Source: Microbacterium sp. (GTDB lineage: Bacteria; Actinomycetota; Actinomycetes; Actinomycetales; Microbacteriaceae). From it: a DNA stretch of 64,000 nt. The DNA is taken from positions 62,001 through 126,000 of the forward strand of contig JAFKIL010000004.1 in assembly GCA_017306415.1 (NCBI GenBank), read 5' to 3'. Shown here one piece after another: positions 1 through 8,919 of the stretch; within the stretch, counting starts at the first letter, position 1; every line of letters starts with the position of its first letter. Under the pieces are notes generated by a model. It searched no databases and had not been told where the DNA came from. It was given only the letters and a program-made list of their open reading frames with translations. Made by a program: the position numbers and the translations under genes.

Positions 1-2
1 TG

Positions 3-182
3 ATGGACGCGGACACGAAGACCGTGACGGCGGCCCTCGTCGGGGTGGTCCCCGCGGGCGCGACGCCGTCGACCGTCATCATCGGCAAGGACGGCCGGCC
101 GACCTCGCGCATCGTGGGCGAGATCGAGAGCGCCTCGATCCTCCAGACCCTCGTGCAGGACGCGCTGGACGGGAAGCCGTGA
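3..182 (+). CDS. C-terminal end of a TlpA/ResA-like thioredoxin-fold protein (partial)
   Basis: Only the last 59 codons lie in the window; the start is upstream of position 1. The visible part has the thioredoxin-fold tail: a cis-proline segment (ATPSTVII), a beta-turn (GKDGRP) and a closing helix. TlpA/ResA proteins are membrane-anchored, outward-facing disulfide reductases that keep apocytochrome c haem-binding cysteines reduced. The CxxC active site would be upstream and cannot be seen. The stop overlaps the GTG start of ccdA by four bases, so translation is probably coupled. Context (ccdA, resB, ccsB next) is the main support for the ResA-like role. Confidence 0.75.
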   Translation: MDADTKTVTAALVGVVPAGATPSTVIIGKDGRPTSRIVGEIESASILQTLVQDALDGKP

Positions 183-922
183 CCGGCCTGGTCGCGGGCG
201 GGGCGCTGTGGATCGCGATCCCGATCGCGATCCTCGCGGGCCTCGTGTCCTTCCTGTCGCCCTGCGTGCTCCCGCTCGTCCCCGGCTACCTCGGATTCAT
301 CGGCGGCGCGGTCGCCCCGCGTCGCGGATCGACGGCCAAGACCGGCCGCAGCCGGCTCGTGCTCGGTGTGCTGCTGTTCATCGCCGGGTTCACGGTCGTC
401 TTCATGGCCGTCAACATCTTCGGCGGCACCGTGGGCATGTTCTTCGTCCAGCAGCGCGACATCATCACGCGCGTCATGGGCGTGGTGGTGATCTTCCTCG
501 GCCTCGTCTTCATCGGGCTGTTCGGCTTCGCGCAGCGAAACGTCCGCCCGCAGGTGCGCAGCAGCCTCGGTCTCGTCGGCGCGCCGCTTCTCGGCCTCGC
601 GCTCGGCATCGGGTGGGCGCCGTGCATCGGCCCGACGCTCGCCGTCATCCTGAACATGTCGCTCGACTCCGGCTCTGCGTGGCGGGGTGCCATCCTCGGT
701 CTCGCGTACTCGCTGGGTCTCGGCATCCCGTTCCTGCTCATCGCGCTCGGCTTCGGCTGGGCCACGCGCTCGGTGACGTTCCTGCGCCGCCACATCCGCG
801 CCGTGAACCTGATCGGCGGTGCCGTGCTCGTCGTGCTCGGCGTGCTCATGGTGACCGGCGTCTGGACCACCATCACGTCGCAGCTCGTGGGGGTGGTCTC
901 CAGTGTCACGCCGGCCCTCTGA
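179..922 (+). CDS. ccdA: CcdA-type cytochrome c biogenesis membrane protein
   Basis: A 247-residue integral membrane protein that passes electrons from cytoplasmic thioredoxin across the membrane to the extracytoplasmic TlpA/ResA protein. Six hydrophobic segments fit the family. The two conserved redox cysteines are visible in SPCVLPLVPG (about Cys29) and WAPCIGPT (about Cys149), each beside prolines as expected. Length is typical for CcdA. The GTG start overlaps the stop of the thioredoxin-like gene, and the end overlaps the likely resB start by 20 nt, so this is one tightly packed operon. Confidence 0.93.
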   Translation: MTGLVAGGALWIAIPIAILAGLVSFLSPCVLPLVPGYLGFIGGAVAPRRGSTAKTGRSRLVLGVLLFIAGFTVVFMAVNIFGGTVGMFFVQQRDIITRVMGVVVIFLGLVFIGLFGFAQRNVRPQVRSSLGLVGAPLLGLALGIGWAPCIGPTLAVILNMSLDSGSAWRGAILGLAYSLGLGIPFLLIALGFGWATRSVTFLRRHIRAVNLIGGAVLVVLGVLMVTGVWTTITSQLVGVVSSVTPAL

Positions 923-2669
923 TGACGCGTCGGCCGACGCATCCGGCGCCGACCCGCTCCGTCCGTCCGACCATGTCGACGGACGGGTAGCCGTCGACGA
1001 TCGTCCCGATATCGAGGGCATCGTCTCGCCGAAGCTCGGATTCTTCGGGTGGATGCGCTGGGGCTGGCGCCAGCTGACGAGCATGCGCACTGCGCTCGTC
1101 CTGCTCCTCCTCCTCGCCATCGCCGCCGTCCCGGGATCGATCGTGCCCCAGCGCGGAGCCGATCCGAACGGCGTCTCGCAGTACTTCAGCGACAACCCGA
1201 CCCTGGCGCCGGTGCTCGACCACCTGCAGCTGTTCGACGTGTACTCGTCGGCGTGGTTCTCGGCCATCTACATCCTGCTGTTCATCTCCCTCATCGGCTG
1301 CGTCATCCCCCGCACGAAGCACCACTGGGCGGCCCTGCGCGCGCAGCCGCCGCGCACCCCGGCCCGGCTCTCCCGCCTGGACGACCACCGCGAGTCGCTC
1401 GTCGAGCTCGCGCCGGGGACGGATGCCGCAGCCGCCGCCGAGCGGGCGATCGTGCTCGCCGAGCAGCAGCTCCGCAAGGGCGGCTACCGCGTCGCCCGGT
1501 ACGACGCGCGCGGCGCATTCTCGGTCTCGGCCGAGCGCGGCTACCTGCGCGAGACGGGCAACCTCGTCTTCCACGTCGCCCTCGTCGGCGTGCTCCTCGC
1601 GGTCGGCATCGGCGGCGGGTTCACCTACACGGGCCAGCGCGTGATCGTGCAGGGGACGACGTTCGTCAACTCGGTGGGGACGGACTACTCGTCGTTCAAC
1701 CCCGGCCGTTTCGTCGACCCGGACAGCCTTACGCCGTACACGCTGCGTCTCGACAAGTTCGACGTGACCTACCAGCCGATCGGCTCGTCCGCGCCGGGTC
1801 AGGCGGGGGACTTCGTCGCGCACATGACGACGCGGATGCCGGGGGAGAAGGCGCAGTCGGGAGAGATCCGCGTCAACCATCCGCTCGAGATCGGCGGCGA
1901 CAAGGTCTACCTCCTCGGCAACGGCTACGCCCCGACCGTGACCGTGCGCGACGCGAAGGGCACAATCGTGTTCCACGACACCATCCCCTTCCTGCCGCAG
2001 GACAACAACCTCACCTCGCTCGGCGTCATCAAGGTCGCCGACGGACTCCCCGAGCAGCTGGGCCTCGTCGGCTTCTTCTACCCGACGCAGGTGACCCTCG
2101 GCAACGGCGCCTTCTCGTCGGCGTACCCCGACCTGCTGAACCCGGTGCTGACACTCAACGTGTACGGCGGGGACCTCGGCATCAACGACGGCATCCCGAA
2201 GTCCGTCTACGCGCTCGACCCGTCGGGGATGACGCAGCTCACCGGCGGGAAGACGGGCGTCAAGTCGCTCGAGCTGCAGCCCGGTCAGACCGCCGAGCTC
2301 CCCAAGGGCTACGGCACCATCACGTTCGACGACGAATCGCCGTTCGGCGCGACGGACAGCTCGAAGTCCGTCGAACGATTCGTGTCGCTGTCCATCCATC
2401 GCGACATCGCCGCCCCATGGGTGCTGGCCTTCGCCGCGCTCGCGGTCGCGGGGCTCCTGCTCGCGCTGTTCGTGCCGCGGCGCCGGATGTGGGTCAAGGC
2501 GACGGCGGACGGCGCCACCCTCCGCCTCGAATACGCCGGCCTCGCGCGCGGTGAGGACCCGACGCTGCGCGACGCCGTGAACGCGCTCGCGCAGCGGCAC
2601 GGCGACGCGTTCGAGGCCGACTCCCGCGGGTCGTCGGCGACCGCGTCGACGCCGGAATCCCGCGCGTAG
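903..2669 (+). CDS. resB: ResB-like cytochrome c biogenesis protein
   Basis: A 588-residue ResB-family protein. With CcsB it forms the system II haem-export and attachment machinery that ligates haem to apocytochrome c outside the cell. Hydrophobic segments lie near residues 60-80, 120-140 and 215-240. A large extracytoplasmic domain follows, and a last membrane segment lies near 500-525. The chosen GTG overlaps ccdA and has a G-rich ribosome-binding stretch just upstream; a later in-frame start is possible because the first 45 residues are low-complexity. Its TAG stop is also the first three bases of the TAGACT hexamer in front of ccsB. Confidence 0.9.
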   Translation: MSRRPSDDASADASGADPLRPSDHVDGRVAVDDRPDIEGIVSPKLGFFGWMRWGWRQLTSMRTALVLLLLLAIAAVPGSIVPQRGADPNGVSQYFSDNPTLAPVLDHLQLFDVYSSAWFSAIYILLFISLIGCVIPRTKHHWAALRAQPPRTPARLSRLDDHRESLVELAPGTDAAAAAERAIVLAEQQLRKGGYRVARYDARGAFSVSAERGYLRETGNLVFHVALVGVLLAVGIGGGFTYTGQRVIVQGTTFVNSVGTDYSSFNPGRFVDPDSLTPYTLRLDKFDVTYQPIGSSAPGQAGDFVAHMTTRMPGEKAQSGEIRVNHPLEIGGDKVYLLGNGYAPTVTVRDAKGTIVFHDTIPFLPQDNNLTSLGVIKVADGLPEQLGLVGFFYPTQVTLGNGAFSSAYPDLLNPVLTLNVYGGDLGINDGIPKSVYALDPSGMTQLTGGKTGVKSLELQPGQTAELPKGYGTITFDDESPFGATDSSKSVERFVSLSIHRDIAAPWVLAFAALAVAGLLLALFVPRRRMWVKATADGATLRLEYAGLARGEDPTLRDAVNALAQRHGDAFEADSRGSSATASTPESRA

Positions 2670-2672
2670 ACT
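2667..2672 (+). promoter_or_regulatory. TAGACT -10 element for ccsB, overlapping the resB stop
   Basis: TAGACT ends 6 nt before the ccsB ATG, the spacing expected for a leaderless mRNA. The TAG is also the resB stop codon. Inferred from sequence only. Confidence 0.6.
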
Positions 2673-2678
2673 GACGTC

Positions 2679-3713
2679 ATGCCCTCCCTCGAAGAGTTCT
2701 CGCGTCTGCTCGTCTGGACGGCGATAGCGATCTATGCACTCGCGTTCATCGCCTACACCTTCGATCTCGCCCGGCGTTCGGCGCAGGCGCTCGACGCGAA
2801 GGATGCCGCCGCGGTCCGCGAGCGCGAGCTGGTCTCCGCCGGAGGAGGTCGTGTCGAGAGCATCCGCGAGGCACAGGACCGTGCCGCGGCTCCGCTCGGC
2901 GCCGCGCCGGCCGCGCGGGAGCGGCCGGTGTTCGCGCGCATCGGCACGTCGCTCGTGTGGCTCGGGTTCCTGTTCCACCTCGGAGGCGACGTGACGCGCG
3001 GCATCTCCGCGGGCCGCGTGCCCTGGTCGAACATGTACGAGTTCGCCCTCACCGGCACGCTGCTCATCGTGGCGGTGTATCTCGCGGTCCTCTTCCGCTA
3101 CGACCTGCGTTTCCTCGGGGCGCTCGTCACGGGCCTCGTGACGCTCCTCCTCGGCGGAGCGATGCTCGCGTTCTATGTGAGCGTCGTGCCGCTCAGCGAC
3201 CCGCTGAAATCGCCGTGGCTCGTCATCCACGTGTTCGTGGCCTCGCTCGGCACGGCGTTCTTCGCGCTCGCCTTCGGGCTCTCAGTGATGCAGCTGATGC
3301 AGACGCGTCGCGAGCACAGGATCGCGGCGGCCGCGGCATCCGGAGACGCCGACGCCAAGACGGGCTGGGGCTTCTTGCGGACGCTCCCGAGCTCGGAGAC
3401 GCTCGAGTCGCTCTCCTACCGGTTCGCGATCGTCGGATTCATCTTCTGGACGTTCACGCTCATCGCCGGCTCGATCTGGGCCAACGACGCGTGGGGCCGG
3501 TACTGGGGCTTCGACACGAAGGAAGTCTGGACCTTCGTGATCTGGGTCCTCTACGCCGGCTACATCCACGCGCGCGCGACGCGCGGCTGGCGCGGCACGC
3601 GCTCGGCCTGGCTGTCGATCATCGGCTTCGCCGCGGTGCTGTTCAACTTCACGATCGTGAACGTCTTCTTCAAGGGCCTGCACGCCTACAGCGGTCTGAC
3701 CTCCGGCAGCTGA
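2679..3713 (+). CDS. ccsB: CcsB/ResC cytochrome c synthase subunit (CcsA family)
   Basis: A 344-residue CcsA-family haem-handling protein, partner of ResB. The family's tryptophan-rich WWD-type haem-binding motif is visible as WGRYWGFDTKEVW near residues 268-280. Conserved histidines sit in neighbouring loops (FHLGG, VIHVF, YIHAR). About eight membrane segments are present. The ATG lies 10 nt after the resB stop. A TAGACT hexamer immediately upstream suggests an additional internal leaderless promoter within the ccs operon. Last gene of the operon; a strong palindrome follows. Confidence 0.93.
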   Translation: MPSLEEFSRLLVWTAIAIYALAFIAYTFDLARRSAQALDAKDAAAVRERELVSAGGGRVESIREAQDRAAAPLGAAPAARERPVFARIGTSLVWLGFLFHLGGDVTRGISAGRVPWSNMYEFALTGTLLIVAVYLAVLFRYDLRFLGALVTGLVTLLLGGAMLAFYVSVVPLSDPLKSPWLVIHVFVASLGTAFFALAFGLSVMQLMQTRREHRIAAAAASGDADAKTGWGFLRTLPSSETLESLSYRFAIVGFIFWTFTLIAGSIWANDAWGRYWGFDTKEVWTFVIWVLYAGYIHARATRGWRGTRSAWLSIIGFAAVLFNFTIVNVFFKGLHAYSGLTSGS

Positions 3714-3790
3714 CCCGCAGCGCCGGTCCTCGCGCCGCGCGGCCCGGGCGGTCGTGCGCGGCTCCGATCCGTCGCCTGTGCACCATGGCG

Positions 3791-3872
3791 CGCACAATGA
3801 CGGAGATGTGCAGAATGTCGGAGAGATCCTGCCTGCGGCATCCGCGATTCTGCACATCTCCGCATTCGTGCA
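3791..3872. repeat. Long imperfect inverted repeat between ccsB and the YhgE-like gene
   Basis: A perfect 16-bp inverted repeat (3801-3816 with 3847-3862) has a 30-nt centre, and weaker pairing continues about 10 bp outward on each side. It lies between two convergent genes, so it may act as a two-way terminator, but no T-tract follows either arm. It resembles the palindromes at 10641, 13789 and 19977 in size and build but not in sequence. Confidence 0.7.
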
Positions 3873-3926
3873 CACCGAGCGATCCCGTGGGGTCGACCCT
3901 GCGGGCCGTCCAAAGCCGGGCGCGTG

Positions 3927-5891
3927 TCAGGCCGTGGCCGGGGATGCGCGAAGCAGCGAGCGCGCGGAGGTCGTGCGGCGACGGGCCACGGCGAGGGTGG
4001 ATGCCACGAGCGACAGCACGGTCCACACGACGAGGCCGCCGATCGCGGCGCCCACGCCGCCGGTCGAGGTGAGTGCGGCGACCATTCCGGAGTAGGCGGG
4101 GGCCGTCGGCAGCAGCGAAGCGACCCACGCGAGGGCGCCCGGCACCGTCGAGACCACGCCCGCCGCCACGGCGAGCACTCCCACGAGGGCCGAGATCCAG
4201 CGCCCGGCCCCGCCGAACACCGCCACCAGTGCCTGGTTGACGGCCGCGAACGCGATGCCCGCCGCCGCGCACAGGGCGGCGAACACCCACCACGTCCCGG
4301 CGTCGTAGGACGCCGCGAGCTGCACGACCAGAGCGACGAGAACGCCTTGGACGACCCCGATGACGGCGGCCGGCGCGAAGCCGCGCAGCGCCAGCAGCAC
4401 GGACGAGCGACGCGAGACCAGGGCGCGGGCGGATGCCGCACGCAGCGCGATGAACGAAGCGAGGCCTCCGAACCACAGGGCCAGCATCGCGAGCAGCGGG
4501 ATCGCCGACGCGCCGAACAGGTTCGTGCCGATGCCGGTGGTCTTCACCGGGTCCGAGACCACGGTCGCGAGGTTCGTGGCGCTCTTGTCGTCATAGACGG
4601 GGACGGAGGCGGCGGCGGTCTTGAGGCCGCTCGCGAGACTGTCCGTCCCGCTCGCGAGGCTCGTCACGCCGTCGGCCACGCTCTGGGCCCCGGACGAGAG
4701 CTGCGTCGCTCCGCTGCCGAGCTGGCGTGCGCCCGCGGCGGACTGGTCGATGCCGCCGGCGAGCTGACCGAGACCCGAGCCGAGCGCCGTGGTGTTCGCG
4801 GCGATCGTGTTCACGCCGTCCGCTGCGCCGGACAGGGCGGTCTGCGTCCCCTGCGCCCAGCCCGACGCGGTGCCGGCTGCCGTGGCTGCGGAGACGGCAG
4901 CGGTGGCCGTCGTCCCTGCCGTTGCGGCCGCGCCGGCGAGCTGCCCGCAGAACGCCGTGCTGCCGCCGGCTGCGGCGCACTGGGCGGCGAGTCCGCCGAG
5001 CGTCTGGGCGAGGCCCCCGGCGTCGCGGGCGACTGTCGCGGTGCCGCTCGCCGCGGAGGCCGCGTACTTCGCCGTCGTCGCCGCCGTTCCGCCGACGGTC
5101 TTGTCGGCCGTCGAGGTGAGCGACCCGGACACCTGCCGCATCCCCGCCGCGAGCTGCCCGGCGCCGGACGCGGCATCCCGCGTCTTCCCGGCGATCGTGG
5201 TGAGCCCGCCCGCGAGCGACCCCGCGCCCGAGGCGAGCCCATCGGCGCCCGTGGACAGCTGCGTCGCCCCGTCCGCCGCCGCGTGCGCGCCCGAGCCGAG
5301 CTGCGTCGCCCCGTCCGCGGCGTCCCCGAGCTTGGAGCCGAGCGTGGTGAACCCGACGAACACGTTCTCCAGGTAGTTCTTCGACAGCGCCTGGCCGAAC
5401 ACGGATGCCGCGGTCTGCGTGATCGTCGAGGTGATCGCGTCGTCCACCACACGGGCGTCGGCGGCGGTCTGCACCTCGATCGTCGCCTGCTTGGCCGTCG
5501 CTCCGTCCGACACGGAGGTCGCGGAGGCGGAGAAGTCCTTCGGGATGGTGATCACCGCGGTGTAGGTCCCGTCGGCGAGGCCGGCGGCCGCGTCGCTCGC
5601 GTTCGAGATCGTCCAGTCCAGGTTGCTGGGCACGCTGTCCGAGCCCTTCACGAGACCGGCCGTGAGCTGCCGGCCGAGGGGGACGGTCTTGCCGTCGACC
5701 TTCACCGGCGCGTCCTCGTTCACGATCGCGGCCGACATGCGGTCGAGCCGCTCCGTCGGGTTGTAGAGCGCGACGACGAGGAGCCCGCCGACGAGCACGG
5801 GGAGGAGGATGACCCCGACGATCGTGAGCCAGGTGATGGGTCGGCGGGTGCGGGCGCGCTCGAGCGCGGATCCGATGCGGGGGAGGGTCAT
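3927..5891 (-). CDS. YhgE/Pip-domain ABC-2-like membrane protein
   Basis: A 654-residue protein with one N-terminal membrane segment (about residues 20-42). A long extracytoplasmic part is rich in Gly/Ala/Ser repeats of the kind DGATQLSTGA and SGAGQLAAG, which is the signature of the YhgE/Pip family. A C-terminal block of about five membrane segments resembles ABC-2 permeases. Family members are linked to phage infection (Pip) and type VII secretion (EsaA); here the role is unknown. The start ATG overlaps the stop of the upstream MMPL gene by four bases, so the two are co-expressed, suggesting a joint envelope-export function. Frame extensions upstream of 5891 were rejected because they run antisense to MMPL codons. 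Confidence 0.88.
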   Translation of the reverse strand: MTLPRIGSALERARTRRPITWLTIVGVILLPVLVGGLLVVALYNPTERLDRMSAAIVNEDAPVKVDGKTVPLGRQLTAGLVKGSDSVPSNLDWTISNASDAAAGLADGTYTAVITIPKDFSASATSVSDGATAKQATIEVQTAADARVVDDAITSTITQTAASVFGQALSKNYLENVFVGFTTLGSKLGDAADGATQLGSGAHAAADGATQLSTGADGLASGAGSLAGGLTTIAGKTRDAASGAGQLAAGMRQVSGSLTSTADKTVGGTAATTAKYAASAASGTATVARDAGGLAQTLGGLAAQCAAAGGSTAFCGQLAGAAATAGTTATAAVSAATAAGTASGWAQGTQTALSGAADGVNTIAANTTALGSGLGQLAGGIDQSAAGARQLGSGATQLSSGAQSVADGVTSLASGTDSLASGLKTAAASVPVYDDKSATNLATVVSDPVKTTGIGTNLFGASAIPLLAMLALWFGGLASFIALRAASARALVSRRSSVLLALRGFAPAAVIGVVQGVLVALVVQLAASYDAGTWWVFAALCAAAGIAFAAVNQALVAVFGGAGRWISALVGVLAVAAGVVSTVPGALAWVASLLPTAPAYSGMVAALTSTGGVGAAIGGLVVWTVLSLVASTLAVARRRTTSARSLLRASPATA

Positions 5892-8758
5892 GCGGTCACC
5901 TCGGTGGTCGGGGCGGATGCGGAAGGGGTCGTCGCTGCGATGCCGGCGGCGCCGCGCGGAGCCCCGTCCGGTTCGTCGCCGTCGCCGGCGCGGTGTCGGC
6001 GGCCCGCTGTGACCTCGAAGACGGCGGTGTCGGGGCGGCCGGCCTCCGCGACGATCGCCCGCGCCACCGCCGCGTCGGCGGCGGATGCCACGACCGTCAC
6101 GGTGCCGCGGGCCGAGGCATCCCGGAGCACCGCCGCGATCTGGTCGCGCGCGGGTGCCGGCGCGGTGTCGAGCCCGTCGATGGCGATGAGGGCGGTGCGT
6201 CCGCGGAGGGTGCGCCTGACCTCGCCGGAGGGATCGTCCGAGCCGCTCAGGAGGGCGACGCCGACGTGTCGACGCACCCAGGCGCCGCGACCGGGGAGGA
6301 GGTGCCCGGCCACGCGCAGGAGCCCGTCGGTCGGGTCGACACGCCCCGCGATCGTGAGCAGCAGTGCGCGCGCCGCGCGGGGGTCGGCGGATGCCACCAC
6401 CAGCGAACCGCCCGGCTCCACGCGCACGTCCACACCGTCGTAGAGGACGTCGTCGTCGGTCGTCAGAGACAGGTCGGCGGCGACGACGGCGGCGCGCGTG
6501 TTCGGCTCGGGCCACTCGGCGTGCGCCAGCTCGCGCTCGATCGCCTCGCCCTCGATGTCGAAGTGGGGGAGGACGCGCTCGAGCCACTTCGGCATCCACC
6601 ACGCGTGCGCTCCGAGCAGCGCCATCACGGCGGGCACGAGCGTCATCCGCACGAGGAACGCGTCGATGAGGATGCCCGACGCGAGCCCGAGCGCGATGGG
6701 CTTGAGGGATGAGTCGCCCTCGGGGACGAACGCCGCGAAGACCGCGAACATGATGACCGCCGCCGCGGTGACGACGCGGGACGACGCGGTGAAGCCCGAC
6801 CGGACCGCGTCGATCGCCATCCGTCGGTCTGCCCGGCCGCCGTTCGCGCGTCGTTTGTGCACGAAGTCCTCGCGCATGCGGCTCACGAGGAACACCTCGT
6901 AGTCCATCGCCAGGCCGAACAGCACCCCCATCAGGATGATCGGCATGAAGCTGATGATCGGCCCCACCTTGGTGACGTGGAACAGGTCGGCCCCCCAGCC
7001 CCAGATGAAGACCGCCCCGACGATCCCGAACGCGGCACCGACCGACAGCAGATAGCCCAGGGCGGCCTTCACCGGCACCCAGATCGAGCGGAACACCATC
7101 GTGAGGAGGATGAGCGAGAGTCCGACGACGAAGATGCCGAACGGCAGCAGCGCGGCCCCGAGCCGATCCGAGATGTCGATCTGGACGGCCGTGAACCCGG
7201 TCACCTTGAGGTCGACGCCGTACTTCTTCAGGAAGTGGTCATGCTGCCCGCGCAGCTCGCGCACGAGCGCGGCCGTCTTCGGGTCATCCGGCGCGGTCGT
7301 GGGGATCAGCTGCACGATCCCCGTGTCGGCCGTCTGGTTGGGGGTCGCGAGCGACACCGACTTCACGCCGGGGAGCGTCGCGATCTCATCCCCGATGTCC
7401 GTCATGAGCGTCACCGGATCGTTCGACGTCACGATCGTCCCGGTGACGATGAGCGGCCCGTTGAAGCCGGGACCGAAGTGCTCCGACACGAGGTCGTACG
7501 TCTGGCGCGCCGGGTCCTCCTTGGCGAGCGTGCCCGCGTTGGGCAGTGCGAGCGCAAGGCTGGCGGCGGGGATCGACACCACGCCCAGCGTCAGCACCAC
7601 CGCGACGGTGGTGACGACGGGATGCCGGGTGACGAGCCCGACCCAGCGCTGCGCGAACCCGCGGCGGACGGGGGGCGTGTCGTCGGCGCCGCGGGGCGCC
7701 CGGGCGGGCCTCCGGCGGATGCGGGGCGTGCGCTTCCAGCCGACCACGCGTCCCTTGGCGAACCCGAGGAACGCGGGGGTGAGCGTCACGGCGACGAGCA
7801 CCGCGATGGCGACCGCGGCGGCCGCGGCGATGCCCATGGTCGTGAGGAACGGGATCTGCGCGAAGGCGAGGCCGACGAGGGCGATGAGCACGGTGGTCCC
7901 GGCGAACACGACGGCGGAACCCGCCGTGGCAGTGGCGCGGGCGGCGGATTCCTCGGGATCCTCGCCCGCTCTCACCTGGTCCTGATGTCGGGCGATGATG
8001 AACAGCGCGTAGTCGATGCCGACCGCGAGCCCGAGCATGAGGGCGAGGAGCGGCGTCGTCGACGAGACCGTCGCGAACGCCGTGGCCACGAAGATGAGCG
8101 CCATCGACAACCCGACGCCGAGCAGCGCCGTCACGAGCGGCAGCCCCGCGACGACGAACGATCGGAACGTCACGATCAGCACGAGCAGCGCGATGAGGAG
8201 CCCGACCGCCTCCACGAGCGACAGCGCGGGCACCGAGATGGTGAACAGATCGCCGCCCAGCGATACCTGCGAGCCGCTCGGCAGCTCGGCCTTCAGGTCG
8301 TGGGCGAGCGTCGTGAGCTCCGTCTTCGTGCTCGCGGGGACGTTCGTGGCCTCGCCCTTGAACTGCAGCCGGACGATCGCAGCCGACGAGTCGTCGGAGA
8401 TGAGCCCGTTGACGTTCTTCGAGTACGGGTCGGTGACGGCGAGCACGCCGTCGAGCTTCTCCATCTCCGCGATCGTGCTCTTGACGTCCGTCTCGATGGC
8501 GCTCGAGGTGACGCTCGTCCCGTCCGGGGCCACGACGATGAACTGCGCGCTCGTGCCGCTCGCCTGCGGGAAGGTGCGACTCAATTGCTGCAGGCCCTCG
8601 GAGGACTCGGTCCCGGGGATGGAGAACGAGTTGTCTGTGCCCTTGGCGAACAGCGCGACCCCGGCGATCGCGAGGACGATCAGGAGCAGCCAGCTGACGA
8701 GCACACGCCAGGGGTGACGGAAGGACCAGCGCCCCAGCGCGTAGAGGAGAGTGGACAC
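5888..8758 (-). CDS. MMPL-family transporter with a degenerate ABC-ATPase-like C-terminal domain
   Basis: A 956-residue RND-superfamily MMPL exporter. Residues 1 to about 745 show two halves, each with a large extracytoplasmic loop and a membrane block. The family motifs are present: GIDYALFIIARHQ in the first half and MDYEVFLVSRMRE in the second. Residues about 757-930 are unusual: they read like an ABC nucleotide-binding domain, with a start of the DGVDVRVEPGGSLVV kind, AGRVDPTDGLLRVAG, and a Walker-B-like ALIAIDGLD. The Walker A site is replaced by ASADPRAAR, so ATP binding is unlikely. GTG start with GGAGG four bases upstream. Divergent from a TetR gene, its probable regulator. Confidence 0.9.
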   Translation of the reverse strand: MSTLLYALGRWSFRHPWRVLVSWLLLIVLAIAGVALFAKGTDNSFSIPGTESSEGLQQLSRTFPQASGTSAQFIVVAPDGTSVTSSAIETDVKSTIAEMEKLDGVLAVTDPYSKNVNGLISDDSSAAIVRLQFKGEATNVPASTKTELTTLAHDLKAELPSGSQVSLGGDLFTISVPALSLVEAVGLLIALLVLIVTFRSFVVAGLPLVTALLGVGLSMALIFVATAFATVSSTTPLLALMLGLAVGIDYALFIIARHQDQVRAGEDPEESAARATATAGSAVVFAGTTVLIALVGLAFAQIPFLTTMGIAAAAAVAIAVLVAVTLTPAFLGFAKGRVVGWKRTPRIRRRPARAPRGADDTPPVRRGFAQRWVGLVTRHPVVTTVAVVLTLGVVSIPAASLALALPNAGTLAKEDPARQTYDLVSEHFGPGFNGPLIVTGTIVTSNDPVTLMTDIGDEIATLPGVKSVSLATPNQTADTGIVQLIPTTAPDDPKTAALVRELRGQHDHFLKKYGVDLKVTGFTAVQIDISDRLGAALLPFGIFVVGLSLILLTMVFRSIWVPVKAALGYLLSVGAAFGIVGAVFIWGWGADLFHVTKVGPIISFMPIILMGVLFGLAMDYEVFLVSRMREDFVHKRRANGGRADRRMAIDAVRSGFTASSRVVTAAAVIMFAVFAAFVPEGDSSLKPIALGLASGILIDAFLVRMTLVPAVMALLGAHAWWMPKWLERVLPHFDIEGEAIERELAHAEWPEPNTRAAVVAADLSLTTDDDVLYDGVDVRVEPGGSLVVASADPRAARALLLTIAGRVDPTDGLLRVAGHLLPGRGAWVRRHVGVALLSGSDDPSGEVRRTLRGRTALIAIDGLDTAPAPARDQIAAVLRDASARGTVTVVASAADAAVARAIVAEAGRPDTAVFEVTAGRRHRAGDGDEPDGAPRGAAGIAATTPSASAPTTEVTA

Positions 8759-8808
8759 GTGGCCTCCGGATCAGCGGATTCGATATTCAGCGAGCTTCGA
8801 TACGGCGA

Positions 8809-8830
8809 TGTATCCAATACACAGGTGTAT
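8809..8830. promoter_or_regulatory. Probable TetR operator between MMPL and tetR
   Basis: Three alternating half-sites (TGTAT, ATACA, TGTAT) form two overlapping palindromes, the better being ATACAC-AG-GTGTAT at 8817-8830. They lie in the 161-bp gap between the divergent genes, where a local repressor would control both. Confidence 0.55.
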
Positions 8831-8919
8831 CGTAAAGGAGTTGCAGCAGCCCTGCCTGAAGAATCGGTGTGAGAATCGGGGAGACGGTGCTCGACGCAGA
8901 CACCCGGAGGGAGACCGAC

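Noticed and set aside
906-3230. Very long minus-strand open frame antisense to resB and ccsB
   Set aside because: Arg- and Glu-rich random-looking translation without any domain; typical antisense frame in high-GC DNA opposite genes with clear motifs.
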